From Stichopus chloronotus (lineage: Eukaryota; Echinodermata; Holothuroidea; Aspidochirotida; Stichopodidae), in the NCBI GenBank assembly GCA_021234535.1, contig CM037841.1, forward strand, positions 14,280,825 through 14,344,824: a DNA stretch of 64,000 nucleotides. Direction: 5' to 3'. Below, one piece after another: positions 37,400 through 52,300 of the stretch. The notes under the pieces are model-generated. The model had not been told where the DNA came from and searched no databases. It worked only from the letters and a program-made list of their open reading frames with translations. A program made the position numbers and the translations under genes. Each line of letters opens with the position of its first letter. Positions within the stretch are counted from its first letter, which is position 1.

Positions 37400-38523
37400 G
37401 TGCTAAACTCCTGCACTGTTTACAATCTTTCAAATCAAAGTGATGTTCAATATATGGAGACAGCTTTAAAAACGATTTCCTTAAACTGAATAATACATGA
37501 AGGGTTTATGATTTCTTTCAAATTTTGTTCTTGTCAATTGCTCCCTGGGAACATCTTTTCGCTCAATAAGAAAAAGTACCTGAAATTTGTTCTTTTCTTT
37601 TCATACCATTGAATAATGGTAATCAGGATAAAAGAAACTTTCTTCGATGTAAAAAAATATCACATTGATGACATTAAGAATGTAATTGTTTTCGACATTG
37701 TAGGTATTTACTACTTTGTTAATGCCTTTTACAACATAGCAAAAGTAAAAATGATTTATTGTAATTAATGAATTATTATTGTACCGTAGGTGAAGCCTTA
37801 TTTTGCTAAAACCGTTGCAGATTTTATAATTCCTTATTTACATTTCTTGTAACATATTTCCAAACCATATTGTTTCTCGGAAGAACGAACTTCTAGGGGA
37901 GGCGTGAGTCATTCAAAAATCCTCCTGGTGAACAAAAAAATTGTGACATGGTCCCTCCGCTATTAATACTCTAACAAAATAAAAAAGTTATTAACCTGAA
38001 AAGGGCTTAGAAGTGAGGTCAAAAGTCTGTTAGTGGTCGTATACTTGAATGAGTGGATACGTTAAATGTTCTAAAAATATATGTAAAAAATGCTCTCCCT
38101 GGCGTCTCCACCGTTAATTGCAAAACGCTTTCAACGGTTCTGTCCCAAAAGGATTCGTACTATGACAACGGCAAACGAGTTTGTTGTCTTTTGTGTAGGT
38201 GATCAGGGGACGTAGGGAAAATGAGGACCAGAGGGTCCCCAAATTTAATTCTGAAAAAATACACTTATAGGCATTGTCCATTGCTGCAAACCTGAAAGAA
38301 GTGCAAATCCAGAGATGTGCGTACGTCCCCTATCGTTTGCAGAGCAATATTACCTTTTTTAACAGTGCAGTTAGTTCCCCCTCCGCCCAAATAAAAAAAA
38401 AATCTGCCTCCGCCGGTGCAAAAGGTAATTAGGAAACGGGGGAAACAGGGGATAGCAAACAAACGCGAAAAGGGGAGGTTTCTTTCGGTCTTTGCCCTTC
38501 TCGTTATTAAATAGACATATTTT

Positions 38524-38558
38524 AACCAGGGAGGTCTATAACACCTCCCTGTTTTAAC
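38524..38558. repeat. Collapsed CCAGGGAGGT palindrome flanked by TTAA
   Basis: The sequence reads TTAACCAGGGAGGTCTATAA directly followed by CACCTCCCTGTTTTAA. It is a left TIR and a right TIR of the 4148-4864 type placed almost end to end with no interior, each with TTAA outside. A single related end (CTCCCTGGTTTA) lies near 39705. Confidence 0.6.
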
Positions 38559-39024
38559 GGCTTTGGCCAATTACCGGAGAATCTTAATTTACGCTCGCAC
38601 TACTTTGTTACTACATTGAAACTCTCTACGTAGAACGTTATGCAATGTTTATCTTGGAAAATATTCCACAGTCAGAAATTTCAGGAAGGTGCACTGCACA
38701 CAACTGTCACCGTTCACATCTATGCATGATAACATTATATGAAAACTGCGACGGTCGACATTCCCAGCAGCAGGTCAGATTCGACAACAAAATTTTAACA
38801 TTTTTCGAAATAAAACATCAAAATTGTCAAAATACGAGCTTGTAGTTTTCAGGGCCCTTCGCGTGTGAAGTCTCCCTTCCCTCCTCGTTCATACTTAGTT
38901 TCAACAAACATATCAATAAGAGGGAAGAAGTCAATTCACCCCCAACCCCTTACCATTTCCAAACTTACGGCTTAAAAAAAACCTTAGGACTGCACACTTA
39001 CAGCTCTAGAAGTGCGCAACGTAG

Positions 39025-39415
39025 ATGGGTGTGTTAAAAACGAAGACCTAGGAAAGAAGACCTTGCTGGGACTTTCCATCTTTGTTTTAAACATCTTCGT
39101 CTTTAACACAACCACACAACAGTGTCTAAAACGAAGACCTTAATAACGAAGCTCGAAGACCCTGGTGTAAACGTCGTAATATGGCGAGTGACGTATTTTA
39201 AATCGATAATATAATTCCTAATCATTAACATGCATCATTCAAATGCACTGCACTATTTTATATTGAATTCCAATATACCGGTAAACGTTAGCCGAAATGT
39301 CTCCGTTTTTCTGATCTTCGTTTTAAAGACACTGCGATGTTAAAAACGAAGACCTTAGAAAAAAGATCGAAGACCCCGTCATGAACGTCGAAATATAGCG
39401 AATGACGTCCTTGCA
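39025..39415. repeat. Direct repeat of an AAAACGAAGACCTTA-containing block
   Basis: Two copies, about 39126-39200 and about 39333-39408, share AAAACGAAGACCTTA, then GAAGACCC, then AACGTCG and an ATATGGCGAGTGACGT-like block, spaced about 205 bases apart. A third partial copy starts near 39030. The function is unknown. Confidence 0.7.
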
Positions 39416-42400
39416 ATAAGTCTTTTCACAATCCCGACTGTGCATGCTCGTATCCTCGCACCTACAACACCCACAACTCTACACAGAACACCTGTCAAAA
39501 ACTGAGTTTATTTTAGAATATATTCTAATCCTACTTTCTAGACCAACTGCTAGTATACAGAGGGTTCACACTTTCAGTTCTGTCTCTTGAGCGGTACCTA
39601 AGCCGAGTTTCCGTCTAAAATGTTGTGTTATAATCCGTCTAAAATTGTGTCTATTTTCACGCTATATATGGCGAGTGCGGTTTATACAAGGAGTTGCTAT
39701 TTAAAACTCCCTGGTTTATCTCACTTGCATCCCACAATTCCTTGCGTGAATTGAGATTGTGAAAAGACTTGTTAAAGGTACGCTAATGTTTATTGTACGC
39801 AAATAATGCATTGTTCTATCATAACTTACTTCCCTGCACTCGACGGAAGACTGAACTGATAATAAAGATTCAAACGATATCAATCGAAATGTGGTATGAC
39901 GGTCGTTTTACGTGACAAAGCGAAGGTCCACTTACGAGATCAAAAATGAAAAAAAAAAAGATCACGAGACAGGAGGTCTACGACCCCGAAGGTCTACAAG
40001 ACCAAAAGTATAATAGGATTTGCGAGCTTGGCAATGAAAGGGAGTTCGAAAGACTGACTTAAAAAATATATATAAATAAAGAGAAATAAATGCTCGCATG
40101 ACCGGAACGATGAGAGACCTGAACTACTCTGATGTGCACAAACGTGTGACCAGAATTCAGCTGAGAGGAACCTTGACTGGGCCAGGTCCAAGCTATTCTA
40201 TCCAATGAGGGTAATTTTCAAACTTAATTGGAACACTTTGCATGTGGTATCATTTTAAAGCTGAATAGTTAAAGTTTCTTATTTTCATAATTTTTTGTCA
40301 AAGTTTCTAAATTCTGTTAATTACAGAAAACCCATTAGCATATAATTTCAATATTAGCGTGACGTGCGGGACCTTATAAATTCTTCCCTCCAATAAATTT
40401 GAAGTATTTTTTCTCTCTTATACACTAGTTTATTATGCTAATTAGGTGGTGTCCAAAATCGCTTTCTTCTGTACGTCACAATTTTCAATGTATTTTGATG
40501 CATTTTTAATGGAAGTTTTGATATACAGGAATTCACTCATTTTTTGTGACATTTACTAAAGTGCTAATTTTGGACATTGCTCAGTAAGGTCCAGAGAAAA
40601 AATTCTGAGATTATATTTACTATGAATTCTACAATCAAATTAAAATTGTGACGCAGGGGACAAAACGTGACGTCTACGGGAGATTATGTGAGGGCAACTA
40701 GATCTCATTGTGATATCAGTAGTGAATGATTCAGTATAGTTAAATGATTCAGTCGTTTAATTATTTTGATATATAGACCGTGCATGCCACTGCATGGTAT
40801 TCCTTGCAGTACATGCTAAATCACAAATCTAGCATCAAATAATCTTTTGACTGATCATCAACACAACTGTTACGTAAACTGCACTGAGTATGAATAAACA
40901 CCACCGAGGAGTCATTCCTTACAGTAATGTACCCTATGTAGAACTGGGCTGCTTGCTGTCAGTAGGTCTAATTAATGGATACTGAACCAGTTATTAATTG
41001 GCCCTCATTCAGTTTGTATCTACGATTCACAATAATATACTGTAAATTGGTAGTGGAAATGGAGTGTATCTGTGCAAAGTTAAACTTCTTAATTCAAAGG
41101 CAGACATTAAACTAACCCCCCCCCCCCCCACCCGTCCACCGCCATCACAACACTGAATGAACATGATTTCAAGGATGTGAAATCCACTTTCAACACAAAA
41201 TATGCTAACCCATCATATCACTGCAAGACTGAGGTCAATGCACTGTAGTTCATGCTTTAGAAAATTTGTCTTAATTAATTTTGTTTTGTAAGAGATAAAG
41301 ATCACGCTGTGGGAAGGATCCATAGGCCTACGTATTGTTTGATACTTTCCACTGTTTAGCAAATAGACAAAAGTTTTATTCAACATTTATTCCATTTAGA
41401 CAAAGTAAAAGTCAAAGCTATGTTTCAGATTGGAGCCATGGATACATTTCGTCTGCTATTTATTGATGACAGGGTTGTACATGGAGCCCAACAGTGGCTG
41501 GGGTTGGGGCCAAAACAGGGTGGAGAGGGAGTGAAAAGACAAGGAATGTTTTCAAATTGTATTTTGTAACAAAGTAGCTGCAGTATGTATAATTATGTAT
41601 GCTCATAAAGTCATGAAATGTGTTTGTGCGTGAATTTGCAGCTTCTTATCTTCCCAACCTTCTTTCCTGTCCCTAGTTCCTGCTCTGACAACCATAGTTT
41701 TATAGGTAATGATAGTAAATATGTGTGTGGATGTCTAATAAAATGTTTTAAAAACAAAAACACCTTAAAGGTGGATATTAAAACACTAGGAATCAGTTTT
41801 TCAAACGTACATCTCTATGTGGACAAATTGTCCCCTACGTCACATGTCCCATACGTCATGCTGATTTTTTTTTTTCCAGAACCCATTGTACCATAATCAC
41901 GAAAGATATTTACTTGATATTTTTCCATATGACATATAAGTGTTTGGACTACACATTAGTGGTATAAGCACAATAGTATGACAATTACTTTCAGAGAATT
42001 TTTTATTTGCATTTTTAAGTGAAACAAAAACACATCTTTCCTTGTCACGTACGTCACGGTGCATAATTAATGGAGTGTCAAGCATCAGCCTAGCACTAGC
42101 CTTTTAATGTTTTATATATTTGGCATGTATATCGTTATATAATTATTGTTAGAAGTGCACGTTGTTTAGTGCACATTTTGTGAGTATAAGCTCAGAGCGA
42201 CACCTAAATGGAATAATTTTACTCTTGACAACTGGCAATGTTGTTGCAGTGCAGAGATCCTATTACCTCAAACCGTAACTGTAGCAGACGACACATACCA
42301 TAGTTTGACAAGTGAAAGACTCTGACTGGACTCTGAGTCGACTATAAATGAAAGATTCGACTCTAATTGAGACTTCAGCTTCAGTGACTTAATTACAACA

Positions 42401-42459
42401 CTGGAAGTTTGGCGATATTTATATAAGTAGTTTCATACTCATAATTGTATTATTTTTTT

Positions 42460-42755
42460 GTGCCCAAAGTTCTGGAATGATCTCAGTCACAGTGTCAAGA
42501 ATTGCAAGTCTGTGGTTGCATTCTGTCGAAATATGAAGGAACACACAGGTTTAGGCTGTAACAAAACGTGCGCAGGCTTCCACGGTATTTCGTATAACTT
42601 GTTGTTGGGCTGTTTAGAATCTTGCTTGTATCTTTCCGCTATTTCTATGTAAGGGGTCTGTCTGTCCATGTTTCTTCTTTAGTGCTCCTGCCCTCTATCG
42701 AAACTGCTGACGAACGTTTTCAGCTTATTAAATTGGAAATAAACGGAAACTGAAA
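42460..42755 (+). mobile_element. 3' end of a non-LTR retrotransposon
   Basis: The frame at 42458-42652 reads PKFWNDLSHSVKNCKSVVAF and so on, the typical C-terminal segment after reverse transcriptase in CR1/Jockey-type LINEs ('W..L...IK....F...LK'). It is followed by a short 3' UTR-like tail ending in a TTGGAAATAAACGGAAACTG block (to about 42752). No RT core is present, so this is a 5'-truncated copy. Confidence 0.55.
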
Positions 42756-42759
42756 CATT

Positions 42760-45700
42760 TGGGCAATAACAGGTGAGCATGCGATAGCCATTTACGTCAA
42801 CTAGTAAAGGTCAACTTTGTGGTTCTTTGATTGACCTATGGTGATAATGAATCTTACTGTGATAACGTTAGACTTCACATGCGAAAGCCTCCCCCCCCCC
42901 CCCCCCCCGACCCAGTTTCTTTGTTGTTTGCGGGAAATATGTCTCCTTTGTGTTAGCACACCCTTATTGATTATAAATCCATGTTTGAGGGTACGATCCA
43001 CTTGATAACAACCATATATAGCAAATACTTTCCCCTACCATCAATCATCCCGCAGTTTTAGCTGTATTTGTTCAAATGATTAAGTGAGTGAAAAGAATGC
43101 ATCACGTTTTCATTTTAGATTTTTTTTGTGCAAAGTCACGCTACTTATTAATAGTTTGGTGGGTGAGATATATTGTAAACCGACCAGCCGAAAGACAAAA
43201 CCGTGAGCACCATATATTTGTCAAATATTGAGGTTTTGGTCAATTATGTATTCGTTAAGCCCAGTTGTTAGATTCTGACCCTCAGTTCTGATCAATCGTG
43301 TCAAAGGTCAACAAAACAAAGACCTTGAAACACGTAGGCTAACAAACTTTAATTCTGACTGAAAAATTTTCTGAAACTTAATTCTGTACAAAACAAGAAA
43401 CTTGTGCAAAATAATTCATGGAAATATTCATTTTCATATATCTTCGGTAAATGTTCAATAAACGAGTAAAACGTTGATGGTAAGTTGCATAAATACGTGA
43501 ATTATTTAGTAATGTTTTAACTTTATGAATGCGAGGTAGTATATGAAAGGATATACCTTTAAGAACTGGCGAAAATCATGACAAACACAGTCTCATACAA
43601 CATAAGCTTTTTTTTAAAATCTGCTATAAGCCAAGGCGATATCAAAAGCTTGTAAGATGAAGACAAGTCGTTAGTGTAAATCTATAAATAATAGAGTAAC
43701 ATTGAAACTTGCTGAATGAGCGGTAATATGGACGGATGTACATAAATTCCTTTTACTTTGTGAAGATCCTTCAGCCAAAAGTTGTATAACAAAAATAATT
43801 ATTAACTAGTAATTAGAAAACACTGAAACCAATGTTATGGAAAGTTTGAAGCACTTTTGGATTCAGTGGTTCACTGTTCAGCGTATACGTTATAAGTTGG
43901 CCATATGACTTTAAAAAAGATGGGCATTCACATGCAAACGTGTTGCAATAAAAACTAGAAAGTAAAATTATACAGCATGAGTACTTTCGTTGTGTATAAA
44001 AATACAATGTTCCTGCCGGTAATGAAACTTCAGAAACCAAAAACTTTCATAGTTCAGATGAAGTACTTTTTGCAAAGAAAAAGAATAGAAATAGTTAGTA
44101 AAAACTCTGAGTGCATCAGATTGAGTGTGTATCAGATTTCTTACATGTTCATCTCAGTGGCAAGCACTCTGAAAGATGGAGTATACTCTATCATCGTAAT
44201 TTAAGAAGGCTATCCAGTGTCCACACTGTGTGCACACTACACTATCTTAAACCTAGGTAAACTTCCCTATTGAGCTATATACACTGATGTATGGCTTATT
44301 GTGTTAGCAACATGTACGCCCTTGAACACGAACACACACAGTTTCACTCTGAACCTTGTAAATAACTGTATGGTCGTATTCAGCGAGTCCCATATTTTCC
44401 AGTTTATGTTGCAAACAGATGCTTTCCTATCTTTGAAGAAGAAAAATCTTACATTAGTCTTCTTTCTTTTCTGAGGAAAGGCGCTGTTACGTGACTTCCT
44501 TGCTCACGCAGAATAGTTATACCTATGTCACAGTGAAACTGATGCAAGACCGATATTTGCGATTTCCCGGCATCGTAAATCGTTTACAGGTCTGGTGGAA
44601 GTCTGCCGATAAAGCTTATACGGTCCCATTGAAAGGAGGAGCGCACCGAGTCATCTTCACGGAGACCGGCCAGTGATGGACGGTCGGTGATCCGTCGATT
44701 TTTGTGGCTATACGCCCAATTTAAATGCAAATAAAAAAGGATATTCAAATGCACGGTTTTCTGTTGCACATCCCAGCAGAGGTTGCAACCTTCAAGGAAT
44801 ATCAAGGAGTCTCAGAAACAAAGAGATGCAGTATATCTTGCATGCTTACTTTACCAACTTTATTTGTTTCTTATATTAGGTAATTAACAACTTTATCAGG
44901 TAGCGCGGCTGACAGCACCATATGAACACCGAAACAACTAAGATATCACAACATACATGTAAACTACACTTTGATAATGGAGTTGAAGTGTTTCATTGAT
45001 TAAAAATTTCAGTTTTACAATGAAAGTGAAACTTCTTGTAACTTTCACAAAAGCTTTTACAACATCCACAAAGTGTTTATACCATCAGCTATACTCCATC
45101 TCTTTTTCCCTTCTTACAATATAATGTATGCTGTTGCAGCGTAACAAAGTAAAAGCACTGATATACTCTTCTTTTCATCTGAAAAAAAAAAAGCTGAAAA
45201 CCCACAAACCATCTGAAACTGACCTCTTTCAGTTAAAAACAATATTGTCTTTGTTTTGCTTTTTTATTTCTTAAAACAAACTTCAGCGTTGAGTGTTTTG
45301 AAGGCTGCTCATGTCACTCTATCAAAGTTCTTCCATCGGGTAACAAAATTCTCCTGGTGTGATTAATTGTTTTGAAAAAGTTTCGCCTCACTTTAATTAT
45401 TTTTTCCTGAGGATGCCCATGCTCAAGGCCTGGACAAATGAAGATTAGAACAGCGGGGATTTGCCGTTTGCACCCGTCTGCAGGGGTTTGTATAGCCAAA
45501 ACTGTCTCGTATTCATTGGGGCCAACTGATGATGGCACTCCGCGTATAGATAGTCAGTGACGACACTCAACTCATTCCTCAATTTTTCGTACTGTCGTGC
45601 CTGCTATGCAGTGTGCAGTAATTTGGCGTGACACGACGTCTACTGTACCCATCAACAGTAAGCTTAATAATTTGGCTAGCCCATTGGGAGTTGCGTGGTA

Positions 45701-46300
45701 GCGCAGAAGAGGGTCCGTGGCCATTAATTTGAAGTAACCTCAGGGGGTTGTAGCTTAATGATTCGATACGACAATGGCGTTTATTCTAATATGCTGTTAA
45801 ATTAGATCCATGTAAACATACATTCGTCTCCTTTCCCTCGATTTCCTCGAACTTGGATATGTGTAATAATTTGAGGAAATTTTGACAAGTGTCATTGTTA
45901 TTTTCGGATAGATTTTGTCTCCGCCCCCCGAGAGGGGAGCCCATACGCCTATACAAGAAGTAAAATAATGAACAAACCAGCTGTGGAAAACGTTCGCGGA
46001 TGAATATATCATGAGGCTGATGTGATTGGACCGTCATTGCCAGGGAATCCAACCCCGTCATTTGGTCTCAAACTGGATACTTGAATCACTGAAAACTGAA
46101 TGAATTTTTCCTTGTTTCCAATCAACTAGTGCAGTTCTAGTGTATTGTATTATCTATCAATCATTGATTCATACGCATGTCAAATAAAAGGGTAGTATTC
46201 TCACCACAGGCCTCATTACATCCTCGCACTGTGGCGCCCTAGCAATTCCTCGTGCCCATCACGACTAACCTTGTTTAAATTTGCTCTGCTGAGTCTTGAA
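42760..46300. other. Intergenic stretch, no gene recognised
   Basis: This is AT-rich sequence with an 18-base C run at 42891-42908 and a detached copy of the 385-bp-unit block at 45517-45555. Open frames are short and unconvincing. Confidence 0.45.
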
Positions 46301-46311
46301 GAATAACCAAC

Positions 46312-49300
46312 ATGAATGGTGAGTCCAATCTTTGTTTTTTTTTCTTCATTGCTGTTTTTCTCTTTTAGTGAATGGAGAAAGAAAAACAATCAAGAAAAGT
46401 TGGGTAAAGAAAGATATAAAGCAATACATAAAAAAAAACAACAGAAGAAACTGCATCCCGAAAGTAGAACAGTCATTTACAATACCTTTGATAATTATGA
46501 AAGTGGTAAATTTAAATAAGAAAGAAATATCCACAGGTCCTCGATTCAAAAAAGTTTTAAAACTATTTAAAAGAGACTTAAAAGAGACGATTTAAAAATG
46601 ATTTGACACAGTCACTGTCCCAAAAAAAAACTGAGTATTTTTCAGCATAACTTTAAAACTGAAAAAAATTAAGGAATCATTTCGTAATCTGCATCGGTAA
46701 ATATAAAATTTAGACCAAAATATAAGAAATAATTATGCACTGTGAAAAATGTACGTAAATTTACAGCAGATAAACGAAGGAAATATGAAAGGAAAACAGA
46801 AATGGTCAGGCAAATATCCGTCAGAAAATGCACGTAGTTCTCATTCATTTCTTTCTTTTATTTTCTGTAAATTTACAGATATTTTTAACGGCCTTGTTGT
46901 TGTATTGTTGAAGGATTATACGGAAAATATAGATATATGATAATAGACAAATATCATTAGTGTAAGTGTAGACAACTCCTTACATTGTTCTTATATTCGC
47001 TGTACTCTTTCACAGGCAAATAATACGTGTCTTATTGGTTCTTTTTCCTGAGAACAAAAGGTACATAAATTGTGATCCAAATAGTTACTTTTTTAAGTAC
47101 CGGTAGCAATTTGTCGCCAGGATCTTTGCATTTATTCTCAGTTATACTGGAACCAAGAAAACTTACTTTTTTAAAACTTCTAAATTGAGACTAAAAGGCA
47201 ATTTATGGATCAAATTCCAGTTCAGGTTATTACAACCAATTCATTATGCCATTTATTTCAGACTTACAAAAGTCGCAAGCATTGGCTATATTTCTTTACA
47301 AGACCCCATCCCCCAAAATTGAAATTGCTCTCAAGAAAGTGATAAGAGAGTGCAAAGTTAGACGAAAAGCCTTGAAATACCTTTTTAACCAATGTATAGG
47401 TTCATTGAAAGCATAAAGGTCGAATATCCTTACACCACCTTTAAGATAGGGAAGGCACAATTGCTTTCGACAGTGTAAACATCGTTAGGTGAGTCAGGTA
47501 TGGAAAGCAACAAACAAGTCATGTTAGGGATAAGGAAGGACTTGATTATTGTAATTTTACCAATGATGGTGAGTTTCCTTCGAGACCAACATCTGATAAT
47601 CGTAACGAATATCATTGATAACCTTTGAATAACTGAGTTGAATTACTTCATTAACATCAAGGGAAGCGGATTCTCAAAAAGGTAGAACCCCCCTCCTCCC
47701 AGGGTACCAAATGAATCTTTTAATGTCACTGCATACTTCCTTTGGCATTTCGTTTAACACCAAATAGAGACACGGACGTTTTGTTATGATTCACCTTAAG
47801 ACCAGATGAAAGGTCTTTGAGGAATACATTACTCATGTAATAGCTCTATGGTTTGTCAGCCTTGAAAATAAGCAACTTGATAGGAAAGTCGAATGTTATC
47901 GTTGCAATTGAAGTGCTGGTTATTTCAGGATGAAATGTTACCTTGTAGGCTGTGAACTTTTCTGACTTTTACTCACAATGCACAAAATGTGGAATAGGTA
48001 TCAAGACTTAAATTAATCTGTCAAATTTACAAGTTCACTAAACAATGAAAAATATGAGTTTTCCCGGTTTCAGCTATCACTGAAATTTAATTTTTAAAAA
48101 TGGCTTTTATTGGCTTGGAATGGATTCTAGACTGATTAACAAATCTGGATGAATTTTCGGCTGATAAACAAGTTACGTTTATGAAGCAACAACAAGAGTT
48201 ATCTGTGAATGATATGGGATTTAAAGCGTTGTCAGATAGCAGGATCAGTTATCGGCCGATATGGTGATATATTTCGTTGATCTATTCTTGTCATTTCACA
48301 GACCACAGTCCTTCAACCATCCGGTCAATTAAACCAGTGTAATAAGCAATATTCACAATATGACATTTACTTATGCAGTCGAAACGTTGTGATTCATTAG
48401 TCTGGAACATCATCTAACGAAATTAAATTTCAGACTTTCATTTGGTGGGGTAGTTTATGTTATTTCACTGTGCAAGATGTGAGCAAATGTAAATTGATAC
48501 AAAATTAGTAGGAAGTCTATAATGTGAGAGATATCTCTTAAAATTGTGAGAGATATCCTTAAGAACTTGGAACAAAATATCGTGATTACGTTTCAAACGT
48601 TTGCTAATAAATAATGAAATGAATGAATGTGTGAATGAATGAAGGAATGTATGAATGAATCCTAACAATACGAATGTTTGAGGTGGCACCATGGTTGACC
48701 GGGGTACATTCCACTGTGTTAGGCCATTGGAAATGACTGCCTGTATCCATGTATAGTGGATATTTTCTAAGTCGTAAATGTGAAGTTCATGATTCCAGGA
48801 TAGAACTAGTAATCAATCTTTGATGTGATTACATCAAACTTGTTAAGTAAGATCAAATATTGTGGTAACTCGTGTGTATGATCGTGGTTTAGTTGTAGTA
48901 ATCAGAAATACGGTATGTGATAATGTTTTTTTAGATTTCTGACATTGACAAATGATCTTCACGAAAGTACTTATCGAATAAAGTAACGTGGTAATTAATT
49001 TAAATTAATAGTTTGAGCAAATACGGTTTAACGTGAAGGCTACATAATATGGTCAGTGGGAACGTGTAGGCTACACTAGAGTACATTTGATACTTACACT
49101 ACAGTGCTTGTAAAGTTGCTCGTACCCCTGAAGAATACAATCATTTCGAAGGAGGAAATGCTTACATAAAGCACAAATAAAACAAAAAACATAGAAGCTG
49201 AGAGCCATCGCTTGTATCATACTTTACTTATTTGTATCATGCCTTACTTATTTGTATCATGTTTTATTTATTTGCTCAGGAGCCCTACTTGCAAAATTGA

Positions 49301-52300
49301 ACTATACCTATATCCTTCTCAACCACTGTATTGTAGTATTGACTAGTAATGAACTCAACTTTACACAAAGTTGACTCAGGGTGTTACTTATAAACTTCTG
49401 ATAGGCTGATGACAATAAGGAACTAACAGGTCCAAGGAACAGATTGAGTGTTTAATAGAACAGTCTGACATTGCCCGTTGCTCACTAGCAACTTGTCGGA
49501 TAGTTTCGTGTGACCTTTGGCATAGTAGGTAAGCACATATTGTATTGTGCTAATATGTAATGAATGCAATAGCTTCACTTCCTCTTATCTGTTTATACTG
49601 AAGAGCAGTCTATCCACAGCCACCTACATAAAGGGGAAATCAGGGTTTGAGTGAGAAAATTCACCTTTAGTTGATTTTCTTTCTAAACTGATTGTTCATC
49701 GAAATATAGAGACGTTGGATAGGTGTTTGAAGGGAGAAGAAACGGTAATTATTGCGTTTACTACTGTTGAATGAGAACTCTTAATATTTGTCGGGTACAA
49801 AAAATAAACGTTCATGTACAAGACAAGACAGCCTCCTCTACACGATGACCAATCACAGCGTAAGACTGAGATGACGTTATGTGAATAAACTTAACCAAAT
49901 GTTTACGGTTCCCATGCTGTTCGTGCATTGCGCAATGCTAAGTAAACAAGAGTTTAGTGATAGTTGATGATACATACAGCACACCAAGGCTACGTATGAA
50001 ACTGTTCAGCCACACCTCCTCATACCTTGAAAAGGGGATAGTATTGAATATTCATATTTGATTCGATGAATATGGATATTACAGACTTCCGGAGTTCTTC
50101 ACCGATGTTTTGCGAATTTGACTCTTTTCTCGGAATTGTCCACATGTTTTGAGATAATCTTGATCATATTTCTTAGTTATAACTAATTGTACGATACCGG
50201 AGGGGAATAGTAGTGAAAAATATTGTGAAAACAAACCCTGATTTCCCCTTTAATTAACTTACGTGAACCCGATCTCTAACATTCTCGACCACTGGAAAGT
50301 CGAGACGAATAACATGTCGCGGGACTGCACTGAAAAGTGATGGCCAACTATATGTTGAACAATGCAAAATGAGGCTTTCTCTTTCCCATTATATCGAAAT
50401 GGGTGGACGCTGTGGTCTTCCATCACCTTGGAAATTTAAGACTTTTTTAGGTATTATTTAGGATATTAAAAATAAACACTATCGAAGAGAGACCATTATT
50501 TCCCACGGCTCAAACAGTGTCTTTAATGTTTGCGAGTAACTCACTTAGTGATTCAGTTCGATATTTTCAGTCGATGTGTGTTTATGACAACACAAGCTTT
50601 CCGTAACACCAAAATTACAAAGTGTGTTTGTCACAATTATGTAAAATCAACAAATTAAGGATATAGCGACTTTACTGTACATTTTGTATGTACTGCATAT
50701 GGCCTATACACATAGGAATACTCGCCGGGATGATCGAAAATCGTTTCATTTCCAATCGTCGTAACATGTACAGGGTCGCAATTGGTTCGTCTTAGATCTG
50801 CCGAGTACATGACTGATTTACGAAATTTAATGTTAAAAAAACTGATACCAATGGTTAGGAAATAACATTCCCCTTCTATTTTAATAAAAAATTGAGTGGT
50901 TTTACAACGTCTTGATTTAATACTGGATATATTTGTACGATGTGTTTGAAACACACTTGTAGACCTCTCGTAAGAAGGGTCAAATCCTCGCTCAGCAAAG
51001 TGGCCATCAACATTATTGTTTTTGTTTTGGCAATTAGTTTTCATGATCGCAGTTCTTTGCAAGTATCTAAATATTGAGATATTATGCTTGAAAATTCACC
51101 TCTTTTAGTTCATTAGCATTCAAAACCCCATGACCCCATGACGTCACGAAACGTCATGATAAAATGTAAGAGAAGGAAGCCCTATTTGGGTGGTTGCGGT
51201 TACACTGAGACAGCAATTGTTGCCCATCGGGAATTCGATATTGAAAAAAATGCACACAGTTTGAATTATATGTTATGTATACCTTTACCATCGAGATATT
51301 AGCCAAATCGTAACTGAGACATTTGTTCCGAACAACTGGTACAAACAAGCAGCAGTGCAGCAGTTTAATTAGTTTAGCAAAGTGTAAAATAGACCTGTTT
51401 AGGAAGTATAACCGTTATACTGATTTATCCACGGGGGGATTTTTAAATGTTTGCCGCCGTATTTTTCACTCTTTAATTTTAGCAGAACCTTTCAATAATG
51501 AAATGAAAATCCCATGACCTGTCTCATTATAGCTTTCATGATAACTTTACACACTGCTTTTACAAATATTTGGTCACTTCAGTGATATAAATTTACGACT
51601 CGTTTCAGTTACGGATTTTATATGTGGCTGTTCTAAATTAAGATCTCATTGGAAATTTGTCTCGTCTTTCCGTCTTCCGATCAAATTTGCTTTGCTAATT
51701 AATTACTAGATAGTTTACTTCTGGTTATGTCAGACTAAGCAAACATTTTACGACATGTTTCAATTCACCAAATCAAAGTTTATACTTTAAAGCAAAGTTA
51801 ACATTATGTTATGCTGAGCCGTCTAGAGTTTCCTTTGATGTTTCTTACTCTACATAGCACATGTACAACTCTAGATGTACTACTGTAACATAATTACTTA
51901 TTTAATTCATTAACATTTTGTTTCACTGCGGTGTTGCAATCAACATAACATATCAACAGTCATGAGAGGTGGTAGTGTGATTAATCGTGTACCGCCATGA
52001 GTGGCCATATATCGAGTGTGACGTAAGGTAGCCTTATGTTCCAAACTGTGTATTACATCGCTGACATAGTATATGAACTATGTAAGGCCATAATAAAGTG
52101 AAGGCCCACGGTACTTTTGTTGCGTGACCCGACCATTGCCCCTTCGGACAATTTTCCCTGCAAAATTCCTACTCCTACAATCTCCCCGGCCAATTTCCAC
52201 CGGAAAAATCCCCAGCAAGGAGAATTACACTTAAAACAATTTCTCCCTGATAACTCCTTTAGGGAAATGATTATGGTTAAGGAACAAGTTACAAGAGTTT

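Larger units (their letters stand above)
37400..42450. other. Repeat-rich intergenic DNA without a recognised gene
   Basis: Apart from the small repeats listed separately, I see only short AT-rich frames without splice context or protein-family motifs, and C homopolymers (for example 41116-41129). Confidence 0.45.

Noticed and set aside
44491..44676. 61-codon plus-strand frame
   Set aside because: It is short, with no motif, splice pairing or neighbouring exons to support it.
50655..51062. 135-codon minus-strand frame
   Set aside because: It has no splice signals and no recognised domain. The AERGFDPSYERS-type stretch resembles translations often seen from repetitive DNA.
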